Of a stretch of 5,950 bases of DNA, positions 1 through 5,570 are shown piece by piece (positions within the stretch are counted from its first letter, which is position 1; each line of letters starts with the position of its first letter). This DNA is from Bacillota bacterium (lineage in GTDB: Bacteria; Bacillota; Desulfitobacteriia; Desulfitobacteriales; Desulfitobacteriaceae), in NCBI GenBank assembly GCA_021849995.1, contig JAJZSC010000149.1:1444-7393 (forward strand), in the 5' to 3' direction. The notes below the pieces were generated by a model. It was given only the letters and a program-made list of their open reading frames with translations. It was not told the DNA's origin and searched no databases. The translations under genes were made by a program, and so were the position numbers.

Positions 1-1245
1 CTTTCCTTTCTGGTGACAGCGAGAATTGCCAAACGCTCGCAAAAATACTTTGCGGCCCAGCAGAGGGAGCTCGGGCTTTTGAATGGTCATGTTGAGGAGA
101 TGTTTACCGGTCACCAAATCGTCAGGGCTTTCGGACGCGAGGGTAAATCCATTGATCAATTTAACAAAATCAACGAAAAACTCTATCATTCGGCCTGGAG
201 AGGACAGTTCAATTCCGGAATAATCATGCCGCTCATGCAATTTATCAGCAACATCGGCTATGTGTTTGTCAGTGTTATCGGTGGTATTTTGGTCACGAAA
301 AAGAGTATTGAAATCGGTGATGTCCAGGCGTTTATTCAGTATTCCAGGCAGTTTACCCATCCAATCATGCAAGCGGCGAATATAGCCAACATCATCCAAT
401 CCACGGTGGCCTCAGCTGAGCGGGTGTTTGAACTGCTGGACGAGCTGGAAGAAATACCGGACAAAGAGGATGCCAAGGTTATCAAGGATCCGAAAGGCGA
501 AGTCAAATTTGAAAATGTCAAGTTTGGCTATAAGGAAGACCTGGTCCTGATTGAAAAGATGAATATCGACGTAAAACAAGGACAAACCATTGCGATTGTC
601 GGCCCAACCGGGGCAGGCAAAACTACTCTGGTAAATCTGCTGATGCGTTTCTATGAAATAAATGACGGAAAAATTACCGTGGACGGAGTTGAGATCAGGG
701 AAATGAAACGCGGCGATTTACGCAGTCTTTTCGGGATGGTGCTGCAGGACACCTGGCTCTTTAACGGCACCATCAGGGATAATATAGCCTATGGCCGTGA
801 AGGGGCCACCGAAGAAGAAATTGTGCGGGCTGCCAGAGCGGCTCATGCCGACCACTTTATCCGGACTCTTCCTGACGGATACAATACCATCCTCAATGAG
901 GAAGCCTCTAACATTTCACAAGGTCAAAAGCAGCTTCTGACGATTGCCAGGGCCATACTCGCCGATCCGGCCATTCTTATTCTCGACGAAGCGACCAGCA
1001 ATGTCGATACCAGAACCGAGCTCCTGATCCAAAAGGCGATGAAAGCGCTTATGAAGGGACGAACAAGCTTTGTAATTGCACACAGGCTATCTACCATCCG
1101 GGACGCTGATTTGATTCTTGTCATGAATAACGGCAGCGTTATTGAAAAGGGCAGCCATAATGACCTTCTAGCCAAGCGCGGTTTCTATGCAGACCTGTAT
1201 AACAGCCAGTTTGCAGGAGCCAATCCCGAAAAGGAAGCTGTGTAA
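1..1245 (+). CDS. ABC exporter half-transporter, TM288-like (5' end cut by window edge)
   Basis: Membrane exporter subunit with fused transmembrane and ATPase domains; ATP hydrolysis drives efflux of drugs, lipids or peptides (substrate not readable). The frame is open from base 1, so the GTG at 13 is internal. Family members are about 580-620 residues; 414 codons are present, so the first transmembrane helices are missing. Numbering from that GTG: remaining membrane helices about 68-95 and 120-135; A-loop Tyr173; Walker A GPTGAGKTT 197-205; Q-loop Gln245; signature ISQGQ 301-305; Walker B ILILD 321-325 with catalytic Glu326; D-loop SNVD 329-332; H-loop His357. The SQGQ signature followed by QLLTIARAIL and EATSNVDT closely resembles TM288, the catalytically competent half of the heterodimer TM287/288. 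I infer that the partner half lies just upstream, outside the window. All ATPase motifs are intact. The C-terminus after RGFYADLYNSQF is of normal length. Confidence 0.95.
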   Translation, partial: LSFLVTARIAKRSQKYFAAQQRELGLLNGHVEEMFTGHQIVRAFGREGKSIDQFNKINEKLYHSAWRGQFNSGIIMPLMQFISNIGYVFVSVIGGILVTKKSIEIGDVQAFIQYSRQFTHPIMQAANIANIIQSTVASAERVFELLDELEEIPDKEDAKVIKDPKGEVKFENVKFGYKEDLVLIEKMNIDVKQGQTIAIVGPTGAGKTTLVNLLMRFYEINDGKITVDGVEIREMKRGDLRSLFGMVLQDTWLFNGTIRDNIAYGREGATEEEIVRAARAAHADHFIRTLPDGYNTILNEEASNISQGQKQLLTIARAILADPAILILDEATSNVDTRTELLIQKAMKALMKGRTSFVIAHRLSTIRDADLILVMNNGSVIEKGSHNDLLAKRGFYADLYNSQFAGANPEKEAV

Positions 1246-1428
1246 AACCAGGATCAGGCAAGTGCGCTTGAACAACCTGTTCTTCCTGAAGCAGAGACCC
1301 AGCTCCCCTCGCCTGTTCGTTACGCAGGAACTGATCGTTATCAGACAGCGTTAGAGATTGCAAGTAAAATGGGTGCCGATCCTAATACTATCTATATAGC
1401 AACAGGGAAAAAGCTAAGTGATTGTTAA
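1246..1428 (+). pseudogene. Fragment of a cell-wall-binding repeat 2 (CWB2) surface protein
   Basis: Remnant of a secreted or surface-anchored protein. Reading in the same frame as the ABC exporter from the base after its stop gives about 60 codons. First comes a Pro/Glu-rich linker (LEQPVLPEAETQLPSP). From 1312 comes a clear N-terminal half of a CWB2 (PF04122) repeat: RYAGTDRYQTALEIA, then IYIATGKKLSD, then Cys and a stop at 1426. The family consensus continues as a PDAL-type motif, so homology stops abruptly near 1422. There is no ATG/GTG/TTG with a ribosome site, no signal peptide and only half of one repeat, whereas real CWB2 proteins carry about three repeats. CWB2 modules hold proteins noncovalently on the walls of clostridia and bacilli. 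The best explanation is a slice left by deletion or insertion; a readthrough extension of the exporter is much less likely. Confidence 0.8.
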
Positions 1429-1433
1429 ATGAT

Positions 1434-2222
1434 TCAAGTATTTTTCCACTCGTTCAAATTTGCCTGGATAAAATCAACGATGAATTGATGTTCTTCTTTA
1501 CCACTACCTTTAATTGAAAAAGGCTCTCCGAAATTCATGTAAATGTGCTTATTCCTACTTATTGGGCCTAGATCTTTAAGAATTTTACCATTTCCCCAGA
1601 AATCAGTTTTGATAGCTACAGGAATTACTTTAACTCCGGCAGCCTTAGCTAATTTGATCCCTAATGAATTAAAATTTTCAGGTTCAAATGTTAATGCCCT
1701 CGTGCTCTGAGGAAATATGATAACAGAAGTGCCTTTTTTTAAAAGCTCTTTTCCTTTTTCCATTACTATTTTAAAGTCTTCCCGTGGGTTATCTCTAGTT
1801 ACCACGATTGGATTCCTTGAGCGCATTATTGATCCAAAAAATGGGTGCTTAACTAAGCTGTCTTTAACAACAAAAGTAACATTCATAAAAGGTGTAATCA
1901 AACAAGGGAAAACAAAGGTTTCCAAAGTACTCATATGGTTACTAATAAATACAACTGGCTCCCGACATGAGGAGATATTGTCCAACCCTCTCAAATGAAA
2001 TTTCCCGCCGCACCCTTCGATAATTTTTACGATATCTGTACTAGACTTTAGCCAAGCTTTATTATCATAGCATCCTTTATTGGCTAAAATACGAGCATTG
2101 TTTATAACATTTACCACTCCTGCTACAAAAACAAATCGAGTATTTAGTGCTAGCCGATCCAAAAAAAAGCGCGGTTTATCTGTAGGGGTGTCATATGAGC
2201 TAGTGTTAAAGAGAGGTTGCAA
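1434..2222 (-). CDS. PlsC-superfamily lysophospholipid acyltransferase-like protein with variant motifs
   Basis: Predicted membrane-associated acyltransferase of the 1-acyl-glycerol-3-phosphate acyltransferase (LPLAT/PlsC) superfamily, which moves an acyl chain onto a lysophospholipid or related acceptor. 262 residues, a normal length. Motif I is FISNHMSTLET, giving His96-X4-Glu101 instead of His-X4-Asp. The acceptor motif is FPQSTR 170-175 instead of FPEGTR. The final motif VIPVAIKT is at 199-206. Between them are KDSLVKHPFFG and RSRNPIVVTRDN, typical of the fold. Hydrophobic stretches at about 28-42 and 102-118 may sit in the membrane. The start is TTG: an in-frame stop lies two codons upstream, and a GGGGAG site sits 10 nt before the TTG. 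The gene is visibly more AT-rich than the ABC gene it faces, with its own promoter, suggesting separate origin. The substituted motifs make exact substrate and even activity uncertain; another acyl acceptor is possible. Confidence 0.88.
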   Translation of the reverse strand: MQPLFNTSSYDTPTDKPRFFLDRLALNTRFVFVAGVVNVINNARILANKGCYDNKAWLKSSTDIVKIIEGCGGKFHLRGLDNISSCREPVVFISNHMSTLETFVFPCLITPFMNVTFVVKDSLVKHPFFGSIMRSRNPIVVTRDNPREDFKIVMEKGKELLKKGTSVIIFPQSTRALTFEPENFNSLGIKLAKAAGVKVIPVAIKTDFWGNGKILKDLGPISRNKHIYMNFGEPFSIKGSGKEEHQFIVDFIQANLNEWKNT

Positions 2223-2232
2223 AACTTAATCA

Positions 2233-2238
2233 CTCCCC
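2233..2238 (-). promoter_or_regulatory. Ribosome binding site fixing the TTG start of the acyltransferase
   Basis: On the minus strand GGGGAG lies 10 nt before the TTG at 2222-2220. The reading frame closes at a TAA at 2228-2226, leaving no upstream start. The next in-frame ATG is over 100 codons in, beyond the catalytic His motif, so TTG is the only sensible start. Confidence 0.6.
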
Positions 2239-2274
2239 AAAGAGATTTTGGAATTGTCATTTTGACTATATTTA

Positions 2275-2303
2275 ATTATACATTACTAGATCATTTTTTT
2301 TAA
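2275..2303 (-). promoter_or_regulatory. Candidate sigma-A promoter for the acyltransferase gene
   Basis: The minus strand carries a perfect TATAAT (2280-2275) with TTAAAA (2303-2298, 4 of 6 to TTGACA) at a 17-nt spacer. It sits about 50 nt before the TTG start, implying a short leader. The region is very AT-rich, so a chance match is possible, but spacing, orientation and position all fit. Confidence 0.45.
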
Positions 2304-2450
2304 TCTTATAATTTTCAATCAATTCATACCCAGATAATACTATATACTCTGCGGTCTTCTAATAACTCAGAACACGGCTTCTCAATCTAGTATTTTCACT
2401 GGCACCTGCTTAACCAAGACGATTTCGGAAGTACTCACCAAATAGATAAC
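2304..2450 (-). other. Non-genic leader-side interval with possible decayed coding sequence or structure
   Basis: No intact gene. On the minus strand one frame reads protein-like between stops, for example EYFRNRLG, then ENTRLRSRVLSY, then TAEYIVLSGYELIENYKI, ending near 2271. The next frame has VSTSEIVLVKQVPVKILD, so coding character is not decisive. An imperfect inverted repeat (TACTATAT at 2338-2345 against ATCTAGTA at 2385-2392, 7 of 8 paired) could close a small RNA structure upstream of the acyltransferase. I recognise neither a protein family nor a known riboswitch here. Confidence 0.25.
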
Positions 2451-2486
2451 TAAAATGAAAACACGTAGGACAAATTCTCCTACGTG
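2451..2486 (-). terminator. Intrinsic terminator, minus strand
   Basis: CACGTAGGA (2462-2470) and TCCTACGTG (2478-2486) form a perfect 9-bp stem with a 7-nt loop. On the minus strand the stem is followed by TTTTCATTTTA (2461-2451), a usable U-tract; on the plus strand it is followed by mixed sequence, so it is directional. It lies about 310 nt beyond the DUF7309/DUF6930 gene and 240 nt before the acyltransferase start. It most likely ends minus-strand transcription from the right and insulates the acyltransferase. Confidence 0.7.
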
Positions 2487-2679
2487 CCTAGAGATTCCTC
2501 TATTTATAGCTTAGCACTTTTTTCCTCTCAGCATCAAAAGACTCCTTTTTAAAATCCTTTTAGGATTACTACTCAATAGCCTCTCCCCCAGCTATGTAGA
2601 TCTCCCAAGGCTGAGTATTGGCCCATGTAAGTATAAAACTCCGCGTATAAACTTCCAACAATAGCCTGATGCTGGGACG
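2487..2679. other. Intergenic stretch with no supported gene
   Basis: No open frame with a start and ribosome site and no recognisable motif. A 6-bp hairpin AATCCT-TTT-AGGATT (2553-2567) is present but lacks a proper U-tract on either strand. The frame leading into the remnant at 2680 is open on the plus strand from roughly 2540 except for a TAG near 2660, but it has no recognisable content. Confidence 0.4.
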
Positions 2680-2796
2680 ATGGAGGTAGTGTCATATCAT
2701 GAAAGGCATAAAGAAAACTAGGCTTGTGCCGAGCTTAAGAAGCGCGTTAAGGAGCTCTTCCCTAACGTACTTTCGATATTTGTTTACGGCCAGCTA
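2680..2796 (+). pseudogene. Short gene remnant, possibly the N-terminal part of a nucleotidyltransferase-like protein
   Basis: From an ATG at 2680 the frame reads MEVVSYHERHKEN, a TAG at 2719, then ACAELKKRVKELFPNV and LSIFVYGQLL before meeting the end of the minus-strand gene. An amphipathic Lys/Glu-rich helix followed by a short hydrophobic strand ending in YG is how small MNT-type nucleotidyltransferases begin, just before their Gly-Ser catalytic motif. Here the Ser is replaced by Gln and nothing follows. One in-frame stop and no catalytic residues mean it cannot be functional. The family guess is weak; an alternative frame from the ATG at 2699 gives a Ser/Arg-rich 33-residue peptide with no sign of selection. 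Confidence 0.3.
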
Positions 2797-3816
2797 TTAG
2801 ATATGCTCAAACATTTCTTCTCGAAACTCCTGAGCAAATTGGAGATACTCTACCTGTTCTAATATAATCCCGATTTGCTGGCAGACATCTTGTAACAAAT
2901 AATATGTTTCATCCAGTTCTACAAGAATTTTGGCAGGTTTGAGTTGATTCTGTTCGATAAAGCTTATTAGTTTTTCAATGATCTTGTACCCCTCAGTCTC
3001 AATATCTGTTACTATATCAAAGGAAAGTGCCATACCACTCTGATGGTCGATGAATACACCTACTTTTGGAAAATAGGGTCTACCGTTTTCTTTGACTGGC
3101 GAAGGAAGATAAAAGGTGGCTGCTTCTATAATTAGTTGTTGGTTTACCTTGATAGTTTTTAGCTTGCGAAGACGGATTTCATCCTGGATACTAAATGAAG
3201 CATATTGGGGGTTAAACGTCTCTGCGGTTAAATATTGATCGACCCACTCCACACGCCCGTCATCATGTTTCTGACCCACTCTGGTCAAAAAAGTTAATGG
3301 AGTAGCATGTTCAAGTATTTCTTTCTCATCTTGGCAGCGAAGAGATACCTCTAACGCTTCTTTTAGAATATGAGTTAGAAATCGGCATTGCTCTGAACTC
3401 AGAAACCAAGGAACCTTTCCAGGTTCATAGCTTCGAAAAAGTGGCCATTCATTTCTGCCCCTAAATTTCAAGCCGAGGTCTTTGATATTTTTTAAATCTT
3501 CTGCTGCTAGCTCAGCCCTATTTTCGTAAGAACACATCAGGCACTTATGGGAAAACATATTATCGAAGTCCTCTGGATCTAACTCTCCGGAGAGTAGACC
3601 GAGAAGGCCGTCTAACCCCTCTGCCCCCAGATAACCTGCAATCCCAAAATGTTCGCCAGCATTACCCATTATACAACAATAAGCTACTTCTCCAGTCTCA
3701 GGGTTTGCAATCCCAAAAATATCATCATCATACATCCATTCCCAACAAGCAGCACTCTTGAACGCCTCTGCCGCTTCGAATAAAGCCTTCCATTCTTCAT
3801 GTGTCGGTTTGCTCAT
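2797..3816 (-). CDS. Two-domain hypothetical protein, DUF7309-like plus DUF6930-like
   Basis: Predicted cytosolic acidic protein without signal peptide or membrane helix; function unknown. Numbering from ATG 3822: the N-terminal domain (about 8-175) carries CWEWMYDDDIFGI (26-38), NPETGEVAYCCIMG (40-53), YLGAEGL (64-70) and RGRNEWPLFRSYEPG (121-135), which I recall as hallmarks of DUF7309. The C-terminal domain (about 228-335) contains FYLPSPV, then RPYFPKVGVFIDHQSGMALS (248-267) and a helical end, matching my memory of DUF6930. Both assignments are from memory and need a profile search. Two residues are trimmed from the longest frame: GGGG ends one base before ATG 3822 but 7 nt before ATG 3816, so initiation at 3816 (339 residues) is favoured. 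The gene is intact, is read divergently from the SEC-C gene, and its 3' end abuts a plus-strand remnant. The widespread conservation of such motifs suggests a real cellular role, not junk. Confidence 0.85.
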   Translation of the reverse strand: MSKPTHEEWKALFEAAEAFKSAACWEWMYDDDIFGIANPETGEVAYCCIMGNAGEHFGIAGYLGAEGLDGLLGLLSGELDPEDFDNMFSHKCLMCSYENRAELAAEDLKNIKDLGLKFRGRNEWPLFRSYEPGKVPWFLSSEQCRFLTHILKEALEVSLRCQDEKEILEHATPLTFLTRVGQKHDDGRVEWVDQYLTAETFNPQYASFSIQDEIRLRKLKTIKVNQQLIIEAATFYLPSPVKENGRPYFPKVGVFIDHQSGMALSFDIVTDIETEGYKIIEKLISFIEQNQLKPAKILVELDETYYLLQDVCQQIGIILEQVEYLQFAQEFREEMFEHI

Positions 3817-3823
3817 TTTCATT

Positions 3824-3829
3824 CCCCTT
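3824..3829 (-). promoter_or_regulatory. Ribosome binding site favouring the second ATG (3816)
   Basis: AAGGGG (3829-3824) is separated from ATG 3822 by a single base, too close for initiation, but from ATG 3816 by 7 nt, the usual spacing. The true N-terminus is therefore probably MSKPTHEEW. Confidence 0.6.
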
Positions 3830-3909
3830 ATTCTACGATTCCAGCTTGTTTCTCAACAATCCTTATCCTATTTTGCCCTAGTTCATTCTTAATAGCAAGA
3901 TGAGCTATC

Positions 3910-3939
3910 ATCAGAGTTAAAAATCCACGATTCCGTCAA
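3910..3939 (-). promoter_or_regulatory. Candidate promoter for the DUF7309/DUF6930 gene
   Basis: On the minus strand TTGACG (3939-3934, 5 of 6) is followed after 18 nt by TCTGAT (3915-3910, 4 of 6 to TATAAT), giving a leader of roughly 90 nt. The -10 is weak. The same TTGACG hexamer appears in the opposite-facing candidate promoter. Confidence 0.3.
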
Positions 3940-4016
3940 TAAATTGATAACTATTTAGTGATTAATTAACAAGTATATAATTATTTGGTTTCGTTATTTT
4001 TTAATTATATTTGCAC

Positions 4017-4045
4017 TTGACGTGTTGCTTTTAACATTTCACAAT
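4017..4045 (+). promoter_or_regulatory. Candidate promoter for the SEC-C protein gene
   Basis: TTGACG (4017-4022, 5 of 6) and CACAAT (4040-4045, 4 of 6) are separated by exactly 17 nt, about 140 nt before the ATG. The leader contains ATACCT/AGGTAT (4127-4132 and 4146-4151), a 6-bp stem without a U-tract. The rest of 3823-4187 is AT-rich, with no gene. Confidence 0.4.
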
Positions 4046-4187
4046 GAAGAGGTCTTATGTTATTTCACTAAGCAACATTTTGTCATGCCGAATTAAAAGG
4101 CTCAGATCTATGAAGACATTCTCAGAATACCTCCCTTAAGAAATAAGGTATCAAAAATCTAACAAAGAATGAGGGGATTTTTTTACT

Positions 4188-5294
4188 ATGCCAAAGATAC
4201 TTCAATATTCTAACGTTCAAGTTCCTGAAAAATTTTTACCAGAAGATGATAATCAAGGATTTTCCACAGTTCTTGCTGAACACCCAGAGGTTATAACGCT
4301 ATTCGAACGAAGGTATGATTATCCTGGGCCAGTGGAAATCAATGGAGTTAACCCAGTTTTCCATGTCATGATCGAAGGGATTATCGAAAATCAACTACAG
4401 GATGATGAATTAAAGGCTGTCCGCGAAGTCTTCTATCGATTGCAACAGGAAAAAGGCTTTACCGCTCATGCAGCCCGTGCCACAATTGCTCAAGTTTTCA
4501 TTCTTGATTTTTTTGCAGTTTTAAATGAGCATAAGCCCTTTGACACTGATGCTTATGTCCGTCGCCTCTCTTTGCTGGGTACCGATCTCAGTAAATTAGG
4601 CCGAAATGACCGTTGTCCGTGCGGAAGTGGAGCGAAATATAAACGCTGCTGCGCATCCTATGCCGAAGCTTTTGGGATTAGCCCTCTGGCGGGTAGGCTG
4701 AATTTGGGATATGGCTCCTATCTCCTTGGAATACCTGAAGATATTAAAGATCCGCTCAACCCAATTTTCCAACTAGAAGCAAGGTCTCATATTGCCGAAT
4801 ACATGGAGCAATTCGGTGATATTGAGGGTGCCGAGATCGTCCTCAAAGAAAATATTAAATGTGCTGAAACTTACAAAGCCGGCGAATTCTTAAAAAACGC
4901 TTGGCAGGACTATCTCATGCTCTGCGAAAATCATGCCGAGCTCGCGGAAAAGGGTTTTGAAGCAACAGAGCAACTCCTTAAGCTTGCTGAGGATGATGAA
5001 GAAAAAGGAAATCTAATCTGTGATAAGGCTGATTTATTAGCAAAAAGGGGTTACCTAGAGGCGGCTGAGTCGGAATATCGAAAACTCTTTGACAATTTTC
5101 CGGACTTTTACTTCGGACGATTTCGTTATGCCTTGATGCTTAGCGAATACGACCGTGAAGATGATGCGAAAAAAGTTTTGATCGACCTCCTGTCAACTCA
5201 TACCCATCATCTCGATCAAGAGACCCACGATGAGGCCATTGCACTTCTTGACGACTTGGGAGAAGATACGACGCCGTTCGAGTATTTATTTTAA
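4188..5294 (+). CDS. SEC-C zinc-motif protein with DUF1841-like N-terminus and TPR-like C-terminus
   Basis: Predicted cytosolic zinc-binding adaptor; precise role unknown. 368 residues. Residues about 32-130 resemble DUF1841: NPVFHVMIEGIIENQL (55-70), HAARA (94-98) and FDTDAYVRRL (118-127) follow that family's NP..H, HxAxR and YxxxL pattern. A complete SEC-C motif follows, GRNDRCPCGSGAKYKRCC (138-155), with ligands Cys143, Cys145, Cys154 and Cys155. This motif is known from the SecA tail, where it binds zinc and SecB, and occurs in many proteins of unknown role. Residues about 195-345 are acidic paired helices; KADLLAKRGYLEAAESEYRK (280-299) and FGRFRYALMLSEYDREDDAK (309-328) look like TPR repeats, suggesting protein binding. 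The ATG has GAGGGG (4171-4176) 11 nt upstream. No terminator is evident downstream. It is transcribed away from the DUF7309/DUF6930 gene, with which it may share regulation. Confidence 0.88.
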   Translation: MPKILQYSNVQVPEKFLPEDDNQGFSTVLAEHPEVITLFERRYDYPGPVEINGVNPVFHVMIEGIIENQLQDDELKAVREVFYRLQQEKGFTAHAARATIAQVFILDFFAVLNEHKPFDTDAYVRRLSLLGTDLSKLGRNDRCPCGSGAKYKRCCASYAEAFGISPLAGRLNLGYGSYLLGIPEDIKDPLNPIFQLEARSHIAEYMEQFGDIEGAEIVLKENIKCAETYKAGEFLKNAWQDYLMLCENHAELAEKGFEATEQLLKLAEDDEEKGNLICDKADLLAKRGYLEAAESEYRKLFDNFPDFYFGRFRYALMLSEYDREDDAKKVLIDLLSTHTHHLDQETHDEAIALLDDLGEDTTPFEYLF

Positions 5295-5295
5295 T

Positions 5296-5418
5296 CTGCT
5301 ATACATCCGTACTCTGAAGAAGACCTTCGGCCGGGGATCCGCAATGAATGTAGTACAAGCCCTTCTCCAGTTATATCCTAGAAAACCTGCCTTGAGAGAT
5401 GAATTATCTAAGATATAA
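5296..5418 (+). pseudogene. C-terminal remnant of an unidentified gene
   Basis: One base after the SEC-C gene stop, a different frame reads LLYIRTLKKTFGRGSAMNVV, then QALLQLYPRKPALRDELSKI and TAA at 5416. It has convincing coding character (alternating helix pattern, Arg/Lys-rich) and is somewhat richer in GC than the SEC-C gene, but no start or ribosome site suits a protein this long. The terminal YPRKPALRDEL recalls the very end of SWIM zinc-finger family proteins, though this is only a resemblance. A start at ATG 5344, behind a GGGGA, would give a 24-residue peptide and seems less likely than a truncated gene end. Confidence 0.45.
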
Positions 5419-5441
5419 TCCTTATCACGGAGGAAATTTTA

Positions 5442-5570
5442 TTGTTAAAGCAGTCTTACTATTCGGTAGACGTGCAACAAAAAGGAGGGCAAAATTTGAA
5501 TCTCATTCCACAGGACATAATAGATAACCTCGCAATCACAAACCGCACCATTCTTTTTAAACACCTCTAA
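5442..5570 (+). pseudogene. Ribosome site and first codons of a truncated downstream gene
   Basis: A textbook GGAGG (5429-5433) lies 8 nt before a TTG at 5442, which opens 42 codons beginning MLKQSYYSVDVQQKGGQNLN and ending at TAA 5568. A second site, AGGAGGG (5483-5489), sits 6 nt before another in-frame TTG at 5496 (MNLIPQDIIDN). The first site lies 10 nt after the stop of the preceding remnant, the spacing expected in an operon. From about 5514 the DNA instead encodes the opposite-strand DUF2695 protein, so only about 24 codons are probably original. It could be a genuine tiny gene, but no family is recognised. Confidence 0.35.

Noticed and set aside
1330..1345. Hairpin CTGAT-CGTT-ATCAG as a terminator for the ABC exporter
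   Set aside because: Only a 5-bp stem, lies inside the CWB2-coding fragment, and no T-run follows.
336..1363. Minus-strand open frames at 336-521, 924-1175 and 1139-1363
   Set aside because: They lie antisense to the intact ABC exporter or CWB2 fragment, have low-complexity or Ser-rich translations, and no ribosome sites; shadows of the real frame.
1717..1998. Plus-strand 93-codon open frame
   Set aside because: Antisense to the conserved core of the acyltransferase; no family resemblance.
2340..2440. Cobalamin riboswitch or T-box in the acyltransferase upstream region (GGTGCCAGTGAAAAT on the minus strand)
   Set aside because: Lacks the conserved B12-box and the T-box sequence; the similarity is limited to a few bases.
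2551..2567. AATCCT-TTT-AGGATT hairpin as terminator
   Set aside because: Short 6-bp AT-rich stem and only a broken T-tract on the minus strand; the hairpin at 2462-2486 is far better.
3954..3981. Perfect TATAAT at 3976-3981 as a plus-strand promoter
   Set aside because: No acceptable -35 at 16-18 nt; a perfect -10 is expected by chance in such AT-rich DNA. The 4017-4045 pair has better overall spacing.
4127..4151. ATACCT/AGGTAT inverted repeat in the SEC-C gene leader as an attenuator or riboswitch
   Set aside because: 6-bp stem with a 13-nt loop, no U-tract and no known aptamer motif.
5230..5418. The 62-codon plus-strand frame as a whole gene
   Set aside because: Its first part overlaps the SEC-C gene in another frame and is not protein-like; only the part after 5296 has coding character.
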